NCBI GenBank assembly: GCA_035391225.1
Contig: DAOPKN010000024.1
Location: 1 to 35,286 of the forward strand
Direction of reading: 5' to 3'
Source: DAOPKN01 sp035391225
GTDB taxonomy: Bacteria; Thermotogota; Thermotogae; MWEM01
Length of the DNA: 35,286 nucleotides
Part shown: positions 22,548 to 30,940 of the stretch, piece by piece
Position numbering within the stretch: the stretch's first letter is position 1
Layout of the letters: each line of letters opens with the position of its first letter
Program-made: the position numbers and the translations under genes
The notes under the pieces: model-generated
The model's input: only the letters and a program-made list of their open reading frames with translations
Told to the model about the DNA's origin: nothing
Databases searched by the model: none

Positions 22548-25335
22548 GGGTCCTCCTTGAGCGGAAGGTCGAAGAAGAAGCGACTTCCTATTCCGGGTTC
22601 GCTTTCCAAGTGCAATGTGGCTTGCATGAGTTCCAGCAAGCTTCGCGCGATCGTTAGGCCCAACCCGGAACCTCCGAATTGCCGAGTGGTGGAGTTGTCG
22701 GCCTGCTCGAACACGTTGAAAATCTTGTTCTTCGCCTCTTCCGAAATCCCGATCCCGGTATCTTTCACTTCGAAATGGATGGAACGGGGGTTTTGCCCAT
22801 CGTCCGGTTGCGACCAGGAGACGCCAAGGCGAACCTCGCCCTGCGCCGTAAACTTCACGGCGTTTCCCACGAGGTTGAGCAGGACTTGCTGTAGGCGTAC
22901 CGGGTCGGCAAGGATCTTTCCCGGAAGGCTTTCCTCGTAGTCCATTTCCAACAAGATTTCCTTTTGCTGGGCTTGCAGCTTGAAGATTTGGAGGCTCTTG
23001 GAGCAAAGTTCCTGCAACGAGACGGGTTCCTCGTACAGCTCCATCTTGCCAGCCTCAATCTTGGAGAAGTCCAAGATGTTCCCCACCACGTCTTTCAGCA
23101 CATCGGACGCGGATAATACGTACCCCAGGTACTCCTTTTGGGTGTCATCGAGGTTGGTTTTGAGCAAAAGCCGCGAAAAACCCGCGATGCCATTCAACGG
23201 AGTGCGCAGCTCGTGGGACATGTTTGACAGGAAACGCGACTTGGCGAGGCTCGCGATTTCGGCCTGCTCTTTCGCTTCGAGCAGTTGGGCCTGCATGCGT
23301 TTTCGCTCGCTGATATCCCGGGAAAAACAAACGAACTTGGGGGGAGTGGAGTCCACGACGGAAACCGCGATTTCCAGTTCCAGTGTACTACCGTTCTTGC
23401 AGCGATGACGCGCTTCGAAGGTTTCGTGCTTGTTCTGCAGCAACCGTTCGATGCGNNNNNNNNNNNNNNNNNNNNNNNNNNNNNNNNNNNNNNNNNNNNN
23501 NNNNNNNNNNNNNNNNNNNNNNNNNNNNNNNNNNNNNNNNNNNNNNNNNNNNNNNAGCGATGACGCGCTTCGAAGGTTTCGTGCTTGTTCTGCAGCAACC
23601 GTTCGATGCGCTGCCGCGTTTCTTCCGGGTCTTCGAAAGGATCTTGATCGGGAATGCTCATCCGTAGGATCTCTTCGCGTGAAAAGCCTGTCATCCTGCA
23701 GTACGCTTCGTTCACGTCGATGATCTTCCCAGTAGTATCCACCATCCAGTAGCCTTCCTGCGTGGTTTCCAGGATCGTACGAAGATCCTTTTCCTTTTCC
23801 CTCACGGCGTTGAGTGCCATTTTTACGTCGGTGATGTTGTGCGAAGATCCCACGATCTTGGTGATGTGACCGTTGTGGAAAACCGGGGTCAAGGTGGTGC
23901 GAAAGGTGGAAATCCCATTTGGAAGCGTGAGGGTTTCCTCGTAGGAAATGGGTTTTCCTGCCTGGATACAGCGCCGGTAATTCTCGGAAAAGCTTTTGCC
24001 AAGCTCGTCTCCCATAACCTCCTCGGGTGTTTTCCCCCGCATGGTTCGCGTGGTGACGCCCGTTTCCCGGGCGTTGGCCGGATTGTTCCGAATGTAGCGG
24101 AACGTTCCATCCGGGCACACCTGCACGAGGAAAAGTTCGTCCTGGGTACCCTCGAAGACGATTTCGAATTCTTCCTGGATTTTCTTGCTCTGGGTGATGT
24201 CGCGACTGATTCCCAGCACTCCGACCAATTTTCCGTTTTCATCGCGGTACGGAGTCTTGAGCGTATCCAAGAGCACTTCCCGACCATCGGGGTAGCGGAT
24301 CCATTCCTCGTTGTGCCGGGTGGTCCCAAGCATCAGCATGATCTGGTCGTTTTCGCGGAACGCGTCTGCTTCGGCTTGCGGGTACAGGTCGTAATCGGTG
24401 CTGCCGATGATCTCTTCCTTGCGTTTACCCACGTGTCGGGCAAATTCGGAGTTGCAGCCCAGGTACACCCCTTCCAGGTCCTTGAAGAAAATGATGTCTG
24501 GTATGGAGTCCAACAAAGAGGTGATGAGCGCGGACTGCTTTTTGGCTTCATTCTCCGCGCGCTTCCGGGCATCGATATCCGCGTGGGTTCCAATAGCCCG
24601 GAGTGGCGTACCGTCTGCGCTGCGCTCGATGATCTTCCCGCGGGAGAGGATCCACTTGTAGGAGCCATCCTTGCAGCGAAGGCGATGCTCATGGCTGGAA
24701 ATGGACATTTGCCCGGAAAGGTGGCGGTCGATCTCCCGCTGCACGTTTTCCCGGTCATCCGGGTGAACCCGGTCTCGCCAGGATTGCATGTTGGGAACAA
24801 TCTCGTCCGGGCCGTAGCCCAGCATCTCCTTCCACTTATCCGAGTAGAAAGCTTCCCCAGTTTCCAGGTTCTCTTCCCATACCCCCAGGTCGGAGCCTTC
24901 GAGCGCAAACTCCCAGCGATGCCGGTTATCCAGGAGCCTTTTCTCCAACACGCTACGTTCTTTTTCGTTGGGGTGCGGCACGCAGGAACATACCCAGGTA
25001 TCGGGTCGGCTCAAGCGACATTCCACCCAAACGACCCTTCCGAGCGTGGAAGAGAAGAAGGAAAAGGAACAGCTGGAATCGTTTTGCGGGCACTTCTGAA
25101 AAGCCTCCAACCAGTCAAAATCCTTGTTGGGGCTTTGTTTTCGAAGCGCACTCCACAGCTTTCCCCGTAACGTTTCTCCTGCGTGGCCAACGATGGCTTC
25201 AAAGGGCGGGTTGCACTCCAGGAACTGCAAATCGCTCACGCGTCCCTCCGAATCTTTGAGGGTTTGCGCGACACCGAATCCCACCCGGGTGTTCTCCATT
25301 ACCATTTCGAAGAGGTCTTTTTCATCTCCCCGCAC
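22532..25335 (-). CDS. Cytosolic multi-PAS sensor histidine kinase (one gene across a false gap)
   Basis: As assembled the frame is broken by 100 N. Removing the N run and one copy of the flanking 55-nt duplicate (155 nt in all) joins the two halves in one frame of 882 aa. No membrane helix. Five PAS-like domains: about 6-110, 135-265, 270-395, 395-510 and 520-640, several ending in PAC-type segments (VLGISRDITQSKK, VCFSRDISERKRM). A HisKA domain with FLSNMSHELRTPLNG carries the phospho-His, and a HATPase domain has NAVKF, DTGIGIS and GGSGLGL. No receiver domain is fused and no response regulator is adjacent. GTG start at 25335 after GGAAGGTGAT. It shares the operon with sixA and CHAD and diverges from a TetR gene. 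Confidence 0.92.
23401..23455. repeat. 55-nt duplicate, copy 1 (contig-end overlap)
   Basis: This 55-nt stretch is identical to 23556-23610 on the other side of the 100-N gap. Both copies encode the same kinase residues (ending ETFEARHR). The exact 55-nt length suggests the k-mer overlap of two adjoining de Bruijn-graph contigs, not a biological repeat. Confidence 0.95.
23456..23555. other. Spurious assembly gap of 100 N inside the kinase gene
   Basis: Placeholder between contig ends that already overlap by 55 nt. The true missing length is probably zero. Confidence 0.9.
23556..23610. repeat. 55-nt duplicate, copy 2 (contig-end overlap)
   Basis: Identical to 23401-23455; see that entry. Confidence 0.95.
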
Positions 25336-25379
25336 GCGAAAAGATCACCTTCCTTTTTTTCGAGTCCGTGGAACGCAAA

Positions 25380-25388
25380 ATTATAGCA
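25380..25388 (-). promoter_or_regulatory. Extended -10 promoter of the kinase-sixA-CHAD operon
   Basis: TGCTATAAT on the minus strand (TATAAT at 25385-25380), 45 nt before the kinase GTG. No good -35. It is back to back with the TetR promoter, 36 nt away. Confidence 0.6.
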
Positions 25389-25420
25389 CAAGAACAAGAA
25401 AACAGGATCATTGCCAGCCC

Positions 25421-25449
25421 TTGACGTCAAGGGGAGAGAAGTGTACAAT
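25421..25449 (+). promoter_or_regulatory. Promoter of the TetR gene
   Basis: TTGACG (25421-25426), 17-nt spacer, TACAAT (25444-25449). The palindromic operator starts 4 nt downstream, covering the transcription start. Confidence 0.75.
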
Positions 25450-25452
25450 ACG

Positions 25453-25466
25453 AACGAACGTTCGTT
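25453..25466. promoter_or_regulatory. Palindromic operator, probable TetR-family binding site
   Basis: AACGAACGTTCGTT, a perfect 14-bp palindrome, sits over the expected transcription start of the TetR gene. Size, symmetry and position fit autorepression. It is about 70 nt from the divergent kinase promoter, so control of that operon is possible but less likely. Confidence 0.7.
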
Positions 25467-25480
25467 TCGGAGAGGATTCG

Positions 25481-26125
25481 ATGGATGGAAAAGCGGCGCT
25501 GGAAAAACTGATCCATATGGCGGGTTCCACGCGGGAGAAACTCTTTCTCGGAGGCACCTTACTATTTTCCCGGAAGGGGTACGCAAACGTGGGTATCCGC
25601 GAACTGTGCACCTTCGTGGGAATCAAACCCAGCTCTTTCTACAACCATTTCCCTTCCAAGGAAAAGTTGTTCGATGCCATTTTGGACCATTTCTCCCACC
25701 AGATGGCCAGGGTGGTGTTCACCCCGGAAGAAAGAGAGGAAATGGTGGCCTCCGGGGACGTGGGGTTTTTCTTGCAGAGGAACATGCAAAAGTTCGCGGA
25801 AATTTCGGCCAACCCCGTTTTTTTTGCCATCTTGCAGATCGTCCAAATGGAGTGTTTCACCCACGAGAGGGCATTCATCCTTGCACGCAGGCACGTGTAC
25901 TGGACACGAAAAGAGTACACCGAAGAAGTCCTGGCGCGACTGATGCAAAGGGGTGCCATCAAGGAGTGCGACGTGGCGCAGGTCACCGCGGAGTACTACT
26001 ACGCGCTCAAAGGGTTACTGGACGAATTCCTGCTCCTGGTGGTTTGGGACCAAGATACATCGGGCGTGATGCAGAAGATCCAACAGCATATCGCTTTTTT
26101 CGTGCAACTGTTGAAAAAGGAATAG
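25481..26125 (+). CDS. TetR family transcriptional regulator
   Basis: 214 aa. The N-terminal helix-turn-helix (about 20-65) reads FSRKGYANVGIRELCTFVGIKPSSFYNHFPSKEKLFDAIL (quoted in parts: GYANVGIRELC and SSFYNHFPSKEKLF), standard for TetR. The C-terminal ligand domain is helical and unassigned, with an aromatic-rich stretch (VTAEYYYALKGLLDEFLLLV). ATG at 25481 with GAGAGG upstream; a longer frame crosses the promoter and operator and is not used. A 14-bp palindrome at its own promoter suggests autoregulation. A four-helix membrane protein follows after 9 nt and is the likely co-regulated target. Confidence 0.93.
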   Translation: MDGKAALEKLIHMAGSTREKLFLGGTLLFSRKGYANVGIRELCTFVGIKPSSFYNHFPSKEKLFDAILDHFSHQMARVVFTPEEREEMVASGDVGFFLQRNMQKFAEISANPVFFAILQIVQMECFTHERAFILARRHVYWTRKEYTEEVLARLMQRGAIKECDVAQVTAEYYYALKGLLDEFLLLVVWDQDTSGVMQKIQQHIAFFVQLLKKE

Positions 26126-26134
26126 GAGGGACAC

Positions 26135-26518
26135 ATGAGCCATTTCGTGATTGCCGTAGGAAGTGCCGGGTTCTTTGGACTCACCGTGCTTACGGGAGTG
26201 CTGATGAGTCGGTGGGGTCGTCCGCTGAACACCCGGTTGTTTTCCGTGCACAAGGTTGCCGCAATCGGTTTATTGCTTTTCGGAGTTTTCGCGGTGCGTT
26301 CCCTATGGAATAGTTCCGGGTCGTTCCAGGGAACCGAGACACTCCTTTTTTTCCTCGCGGGAGCGACTTTGCTCGATCTTTTCGTCAGCGGGGGCCTTCT
26401 CAGCTTTGACCGCTTCGTTTCCAAGCCCCTGAAAGCGGTGCATGCTCTTTCGCCCATCCTGCTCGCCGTGTTCCTTGCCGTGGCTTTTGGCATGGTTTTC
26501 CGAGCGGTGGGAGGGTAA
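26135..26518 (+). CDS. Small four-helix membrane protein under TetR control
   Basis: 127 aa with predicted helices at about 4-24, 38-55, 67-87 and 101-123. Histidines begin helix 2 (FSVHKVAAIGLLL) and helix 4 (KAVHALSPILLAV), an arrangement seen in small b-type cytochrome-like proteins, but this is weak evidence for heme binding. I do not recognise a named family. AGGAGGGACAC precedes the ATG, and the gene lies 9 nt after TetR, so the pair forms a two-gene operon. The TetR context suggests a role in stress or efflux-type responses; unproven. Confidence 0.8.
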   Translation: MSHFVIAVGSAGFFGLTVLTGVLMSRWGRPLNTRLFSVHKVAAIGLLLFGVFAVRSLWNSSGSFQGTETLLFFLAGATLLDLFVSGGLLSFDRFVSKPLKAVHALSPILLAVFLAVAFGMVFRAVGG

Positions 26519-26525
26519 CGGGGTG

Positions 26526-26534
26526 TGATATAAT
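26526..26534 (+). promoter_or_regulatory. Extended -10 promoter of the binding protein-SLC1 fusion gene
   Basis: TGATATAAT in the 65-nt gap after the small membrane protein gene, 50 nt before the GTG start. No -35 match at 17 nt. Confidence 0.55.
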
Positions 26535-26583
26535 CCCCCCGTGGAGTACCTCTTGTGCTTTCAGGGGAAAGGCGGGATGCGGG

Positions 26584-28821
26584 GTGCGGTTTTCCGTGGG
26601 GTTCTTGATTGTGGTTGGTTTGGCGATATGTGCGGGTAACGGCGTGTTTGCGCTGGATTCCCGCAGCCTCGAAGATATCCGGCAAAGCGGGGAGCTGCGT
26701 GTTTTGCTGGTGGAAGACGATTGGTGGCCCTTTTTCTACGAGGACGACTCCGGGAAACTGGCAGGAATCGATATCGACCTTGCCAAGTCGATTGCCCAAG
26801 CCCTGGACGTTTCACCCGTCTTCGTCCGGCAGGGCACCTTCAACGAACTGGCCGGAAACCTCAACCGGGGTATGGCGGATGTTATCCTTTCCTACTATTC
26901 CTACTCTCCCGTGCGCAACCTCGACGTGTTGCTCAGCAGGCCCTACCTTACCGATTCGGATGGAGTGTTACTGGGCCACGCCGTTCGCGAACAGGCGAAG
27001 CGGCAATCTTCGGAGCTGTCCCCAGAACAGGCCATCCAATGGCTCAACCAGGAGCAACTGCGGGTTGGTACTTTTTCCGGAACCTCCTACGAGACCTGGG
27101 CACAGCAGACCTTTCCCAATGCCCGGCTGGTGCTCGTGGAACCCGAAAACTTCCTGGATGTTTTGGAAGCAGGGGAAGTGGACGCTTTCTACTTCGCCCA
27201 CCACTGGTTGCAGTTCACGCTGGCTTCCCATCCGCAGTTGTCGTTGCGTTTCGCCTACCAGAAACTGTTGCGGCAAGACTTCATCTGCATTGGTATCCCC
27301 CAGGGGCAGGTGTCCACCTTGCTATGGATCGATCGTTTCCTGGGGGTGTCGTTGGACGTGGAGGCGTTGGTAGAAGAACGGTACCAGGCGCTGTTGGAGC
27401 AATTTCCACCGCTGCTTTCCGACCAAAGCCAATCCACCCCATTTCTGTCCGAACCCTGGCGGAGCCTTCTTCTGGCTGCCATGGTGGCTTTATGCGCATG
27501 GTTCCTCCGCCGACGCCAACAACTTCTTCGAAAGAGGCTGCGAGACAGAAAAGCACCCCACTGGTTGCTCAACACCTGGACAGTCGTTTTTTCCATGGTT
27601 CTGGGCGTGTACGTGGGGGCGGTGTATCCCGGGTTGGTGCCCTTCTTGAGCCCCATCGGCGATTTGTTCTTCCACTACCTGTTGCTCACCGGTGTGCCCA
27701 TCCTTTTCCTCATGGTGGTGCTAAACTTCGTGCGCCTCATGAGCAGCATGGGGGGGCTTCGCTTTTTCGGTAAGTTCATGGCCATCTTGCTGGTTTGCCT
27801 GCTGGTGGGTTCCGCGATTGGGCTTTTGGTGGGGCTGGTGGGAAAACCCGGCGAAGGGATTTCCCAACAAGACCAGCAACGCGTGGCGCAGGCACTACAA
27901 GACCAGGAACAAACCTTGCAAACCGCGGTGGACATGTCTCCCGCTGCACTGCTCTGGATGCTTCCACAGAAAATGATCCCGGACAGTATCGTCCGGGCTT
28001 TCGCGGAAAACCGCACGCTGCCCATCCTGGTATTTGGCATTTTCTTCGCGTTCGCCTTGCGCATCCAAAAGGAAGAAAGCCGCCGGCGCCTCTGCGCGGG
28101 GATGGAACAGTTGCAGAACTTGTTTATTGACCTGTTCAAGGTGTCCTACTACCTGTTGCCCATTGGTCTCTTTTCCCTGATGCTGGGACAAGCGCAAACG
28201 CTCACCCGCAGCGCCGGGGTTTTCTCCGCTTTCCTCAAGTTCACGCTTTCTCAGCTCGTGGTGGTTCTCCTCTGGACGATCATCTCCTGGGCTTTTGGCA
28301 GCTGGATTTCCCGGCTGTCCCCGATGCGTTACCTGGCGTTGATCAAGAAACCCCTGGTGATCATGTTCTCGCTGCTCTCTGCACTGGCGGCTTTCCCTGC
28401 CGCCATGGAGGCGTGCGAGCAGAACGAAAAGTACCGCGACCCAAACGTGAAGGGCTCCATCCCCCTGCTCATGATGTTCCTCACACCGTCCATTGCCAGC
28501 ATGTTCTCTCTCACCGTGGTCTTCCTCACCCAACTTGTGGGTATCCCGCTGGGAGTGGGGCCACTTCTATTCCTGCTTTTCGGCACCGTGGGTGCAACCC
28601 TGGCGACCATCGGGATGCCCGTCCCCGCTTTCCTGTTTGCCATGTCGGTGCTCGTGGCTCCCTTCGGAATTCCCGTGAGCCAGGCGGTGTTTTTCCTGCT
28701 TCCCTGGTGCCTGACCGGAATGCGCCTGGAAACGGTGAGCTACCTGCTTTTGGACTTCGGTGTCGCCCGACTGTTCGCGCAAAAAACCCCGAAAAAAGCT
28801 GCCAAACCATCCGCTCCTTAG
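26584..28821 (+). CDS. Family-3 solute-binding protein fused to SLC1-type (DAACS) transporter
   Basis: 745 aa. Signal peptide (about 1-23, FA|LD), then a periplasmic family-3 (amino-acid type) binding domain (about 30-270) with LRVLLVEDDWWPFFYEDDSGKLAGIDIDLA (in parts: GKLAGIDIDLAKSIA), LNRGMADVILSYYSYSPVRN and VGTFSGTSYETWA. A linker helix (292-308) leads to a symporter domain (about 327-735) resembling the glutamate/dicarboxylate:cation family. An HP1-like hairpin SLLSALAAFPAAMEAC (597-611) and an HP2-like TIGMPVPAF (675-683) are visible. The usual TM7 NMDGT and the TM8 Asp/Arg/NVxGD residues are not, so substrate and ion coupling may differ. GTG start with a weak Shine-Dalgarno. Its stop overlaps the convergent ATP-grasp gene stop. 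Confidence 0.88.
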   Translation: MRFSVGFLIVVGLAICAGNGVFALDSRSLEDIRQSGELRVLLVEDDWWPFFYEDDSGKLAGIDIDLAKSIAQALDVSPVFVRQGTFNELAGNLNRGMADVILSYYSYSPVRNLDVLLSRPYLTDSDGVLLGHAVREQAKRQSSELSPEQAIQWLNQEQLRVGTFSGTSYETWAQQTFPNARLVLVEPENFLDVLEAGEVDAFYFAHHWLQFTLASHPQLSLRFAYQKLLRQDFICIGIPQGQVSTLLWIDRFLGVSLDVEALVEERYQALLEQFPPLLSDQSQSTPFLSEPWRSLLLAAMVALCAWFLRRRQQLLRKRLRDRKAPHWLLNTWTVVFSMVLGVYVGAVYPGLVPFLSPIGDLFFHYLLLTGVPILFLMVVLNFVRLMSSMGGLRFFGKFMAILLVCLLVGSAIGLLVGLVGKPGEGISQQDQQRVAQALQDQEQTLQTAVDMSPAALLWMLPQKMIPDSIVRAFAENRTLPILVFGIFFAFALRIQKEESRRRLCAGMEQLQNLFIDLFKVSYYLLPIGLFSLMLGQAQTLTRSAGVFSAFLKFTLSQLVVVLLWTIISWAFGSWISRLSPMRYLALIKKPLVIMFSLLSALAAFPAAMEACEQNEKYRDPNVKGSIPLLMMFLTPSIASMFSLTVVFLTQLVGIPLGVGPLLFLLFGTVGATLATIGMPVPAFLFAMSVLVAPFGIPVSQAVFFLLPWCLTGMRLETVSYLLLDFGVARLFAQKTPKKAAKPSAP

Positions 28822-30830
28822 GGTTTTCGGACCACGTAGACCATGCGCTTGGACTCCTTGGAGTATGGTTTGAGCTCTTCGTCGAAAACAGATTCCATTT
28901 CCAGGTTTGCCAAACGGAATAGCAGGCGGAACTGGTCCAGGTTGTACATGTGCAGCCCGGAAAGCATCGGCACTTCCTTGCCATCAACCTCGCTGTTGAA
29001 GGAAGCGAAGATCTTCTCGGCTTGTTCATCCCAATGCTTCCCGACTTCCTTCCCGTCAGCTTTCACGATGCGCCGGGTGTTTTCCAGGATGTGTTCCGGA
29101 TTGGGCATTTCCAAGATCATGCGCCCGCCTCTTTTCAGCGCTCGCTGGAGGTTGCGCAGCACCAGGAAATCCGTTTCCACGTCGAAGTAGCCGAAACTGT
29201 TGAACCAGTTCACGATGGCATCGAAGCGCTCGTGGAAATCCATGTCGCGCATATCCATGTGGAAGAATTCCCCTTCGAGCGTATCCGATTGGAAGCGCTC
29301 ACGGGCTTTCTGCACGAACCGGGGATTCAAGTCCAGCCCCGTGTAGTGCACGCCTTTCCGGGCGAGGTGAATGCCAACCCGCGCATCCCCGCAGGGACAG
29401 TCCAGCACTTTCATTCCCTCCGAAAGGCCCAACGCTTCCCAGATCAACCCGGCATCCGATTCCCCAACCTCCTCGGGTTTCAGCCAGTACTTATCCGGCA
29501 AGAGCTTGAACCATTCCTGTACGACCTCACCCCCCAGGCGGGGAACCATTTCGAAAAGCAGCGTCTGGGCTTTTTCTTCCACTTCGCGTATGAGCTCCAC
29601 GTCTTGGTGGATCACCCCAATGTCTGGGTGCGACAGGAAAACGAAAGCGGGGGTTGTCTGCACCCCATCCGTGCGCGTGACGGAACCCTTTTCCAACGTG
29701 GAGAGGAAATCGCCTCCCCGCATGGAAGCCAGCCCTGCCAGCAGGCTCACTCCGGGAAGGTTTTCCATTTGCCCGTCCTTCTTGGAGGAGAGGAACTTGA
29801 GGAAACCGGGTTGCTGGATGGAGTAAGGCTTGTCCCACTTCTGGGCAAAAGAAGCGGGTTCCAGGTATGCGTCCAGGGTCATTTCCAGTTGGGTGTATCC
29901 CTGGCATTCGCGCAAAAAGGCCTGCGGGATACTCCCGCCCATGGCCCTTGCGGCACACTCGATTAAGACCGGTCCTTTCTCGGTGAGCTTCACCTCGGTA
30001 TGACCGGCGCCCACGGAGATTTTCAGCGCATCCAGTACCGAAAACGTGTAGTCGAGCACTTGCTGCGTGGAATCCCCCAGGTCGGCCACGAGTTCCAACC
30101 CGTCGTAGTAGGGTTTCCCTTCCGGGGAAAGAGAGGGATGCACTAGCCAGATGTCGCTAACCACGTGCTTTCCGGCGCAGGAAACCGTGTTCACGAATAC
30201 TTCTCTCCCGGGAGCGTATTCCTGGGCCAGAACGTGGGTGATCTGGTCTCCCAGGAAACTGGTGCTTCCCTTGAGGGTGTGAAAAGCATGGTCAACCTGC
30301 TCCATCGTGTGGCACACGAAAATGCCGTCTGCCGCCGTACTCTTCGGGGGTTTGATTACCACGGGGAAATGACCGTGTTCGTGCACCCAAGCGCGTAGTT
30401 CGTCCAACTTCTCGCAGGAAACCGTTTCCAACGAGCGGACATGCGCTTCCTGCAACGCTTGGTGCATGGAAAACTTGTCGGTACGGGCCATGCTCAGGGA
30501 GGGGTCGTTTCCGGGTACCCCCAAGTGGGACGCGAGGGTATCCGCAAGCTCCACCCCGGGTTCGGATCCGGGAATCACCGCCACCGGGTCGAATGCCTGC
30601 AATTGGGCGCACAGGGCCTCTACCGACTGGGAACCGTCGATGAGTGCAGAATATTGCTTTTCCCATCGCCGGAGGGTGAAATCGGCCACGTGACTGATAT
30701 GTGCCTTGATGGACGGTGGGGTGGTGCGCACGTGCACAAGGGGGAACCCCCTTTTCTTGATCAGTGGAACGAAAAAGGAACCCGTTGAATAGCCGTCCAC
30801 GAGGACAACGCTTCGCAATCCATGAGCCAT
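28818..30830 (-). CDS. ATP-grasp ligase - SAM methyltransferase fusion
   Basis: 670 aa, soluble. Residues 1-105 form the pre-ATP-grasp domain (VVLVDGYSTGSFFVPLIKKR, VIPGSEPGVELADTLA, LGVPGNDP). Residues about 110-320 carry ATP-grasp motifs: FPVVIKPPKS (Lys160), LAQEYAPGREVFVNTV, and metal-binding HTEVKLTEKGPVLIECAARAMGG (in parts: E279 and E291). About 445-665 is a class I methyltransferase with MKVLDCPCGDARVGIHLARKG, GLDLNP and FDAIVNWFNSFGYF. The N-terminal half resembles amino acid/peptide ligases of the BacD type and natural-product enzymes. A plausible role is amide-bond formation and methylation of the same small molecule, but no substrate can be named. ATG at 30830 with GGAGGG 6-7 nt upstream. 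Confidence 0.9.
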   Translation of the reverse strand: MAHGLRSVVLVDGYSTGSFFVPLIKKRGFPLVHVRTTPPSIKAHISHVADFTLRRWEKQYSALIDGSQSVEALCAQLQAFDPVAVIPGSEPGVELADTLASHLGVPGNDPSLSMARTDKFSMHQALQEAHVRSLETVSCEKLDELRAWVHEHGHFPVVIKPPKSTAADGIFVCHTMEQVDHAFHTLKGSTSFLGDQITHVLAQEYAPGREVFVNTVSCAGKHVVSDIWLVHPSLSPEGKPYYDGLELVADLGDSTQQVLDYTFSVLDALKISVGAGHTEVKLTEKGPVLIECAARAMGGSIPQAFLRECQGYTQLEMTLDAYLEPASFAQKWDKPYSIQQPGFLKFLSSKKDGQMENLPGVSLLAGLASMRGGDFLSTLEKGSVTRTDGVQTTPAFVFLSHPDIGVIHQDVELIREVEEKAQTLLFEMVPRLGGEVVQEWFKLLPDKYWLKPEEVGESDAGLIWEALGLSEGMKVLDCPCGDARVGIHLARKGVHYTGLDLNPRFVQKARERFQSDTLEGEFFHMDMRDMDFHERFDAIVNWFNSFGYFDVETDFLVLRNLQRALKRGGRMILEMPNPEHILENTRRIVKADGKEVGKHWDEQAEKIFASFNSEVDGKEVPMLSGLHMYNLDQFRLLFRLANLEMESVFDEELKPYSKESKRMVYVVRKP

Positions 30831-30886
30831 TATTTTCCCTCCCGGAAACCCTTTACGTGCAGGGCCATAAGTCTACTTGAATGAAG

Positions 30887-30895
30887 ATTATAGCA
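30887..30895 (-). promoter_or_regulatory. Extended -10 promoter of the ATP-grasp-methyltransferase gene
   Basis: TGCTATAAT on the minus strand (TATAAT at 30892-30887), 56 nt before the ATG; -35 weak. Confidence 0.6.
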
Positions 30896-30940
30896 CGGAA
30901 GCACAGAGGAATGAACTCTCGAAAGGGAGTAGCTTCGGCA

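Noticed and set aside
23401..23610. Direct repeats suggesting an insertion or CRISPR-like element
   Set aside because: Two identical 55-mers around exactly 100 N are best explained by assembler contig overlap; there are no spacers, transposase or inverted repeats.
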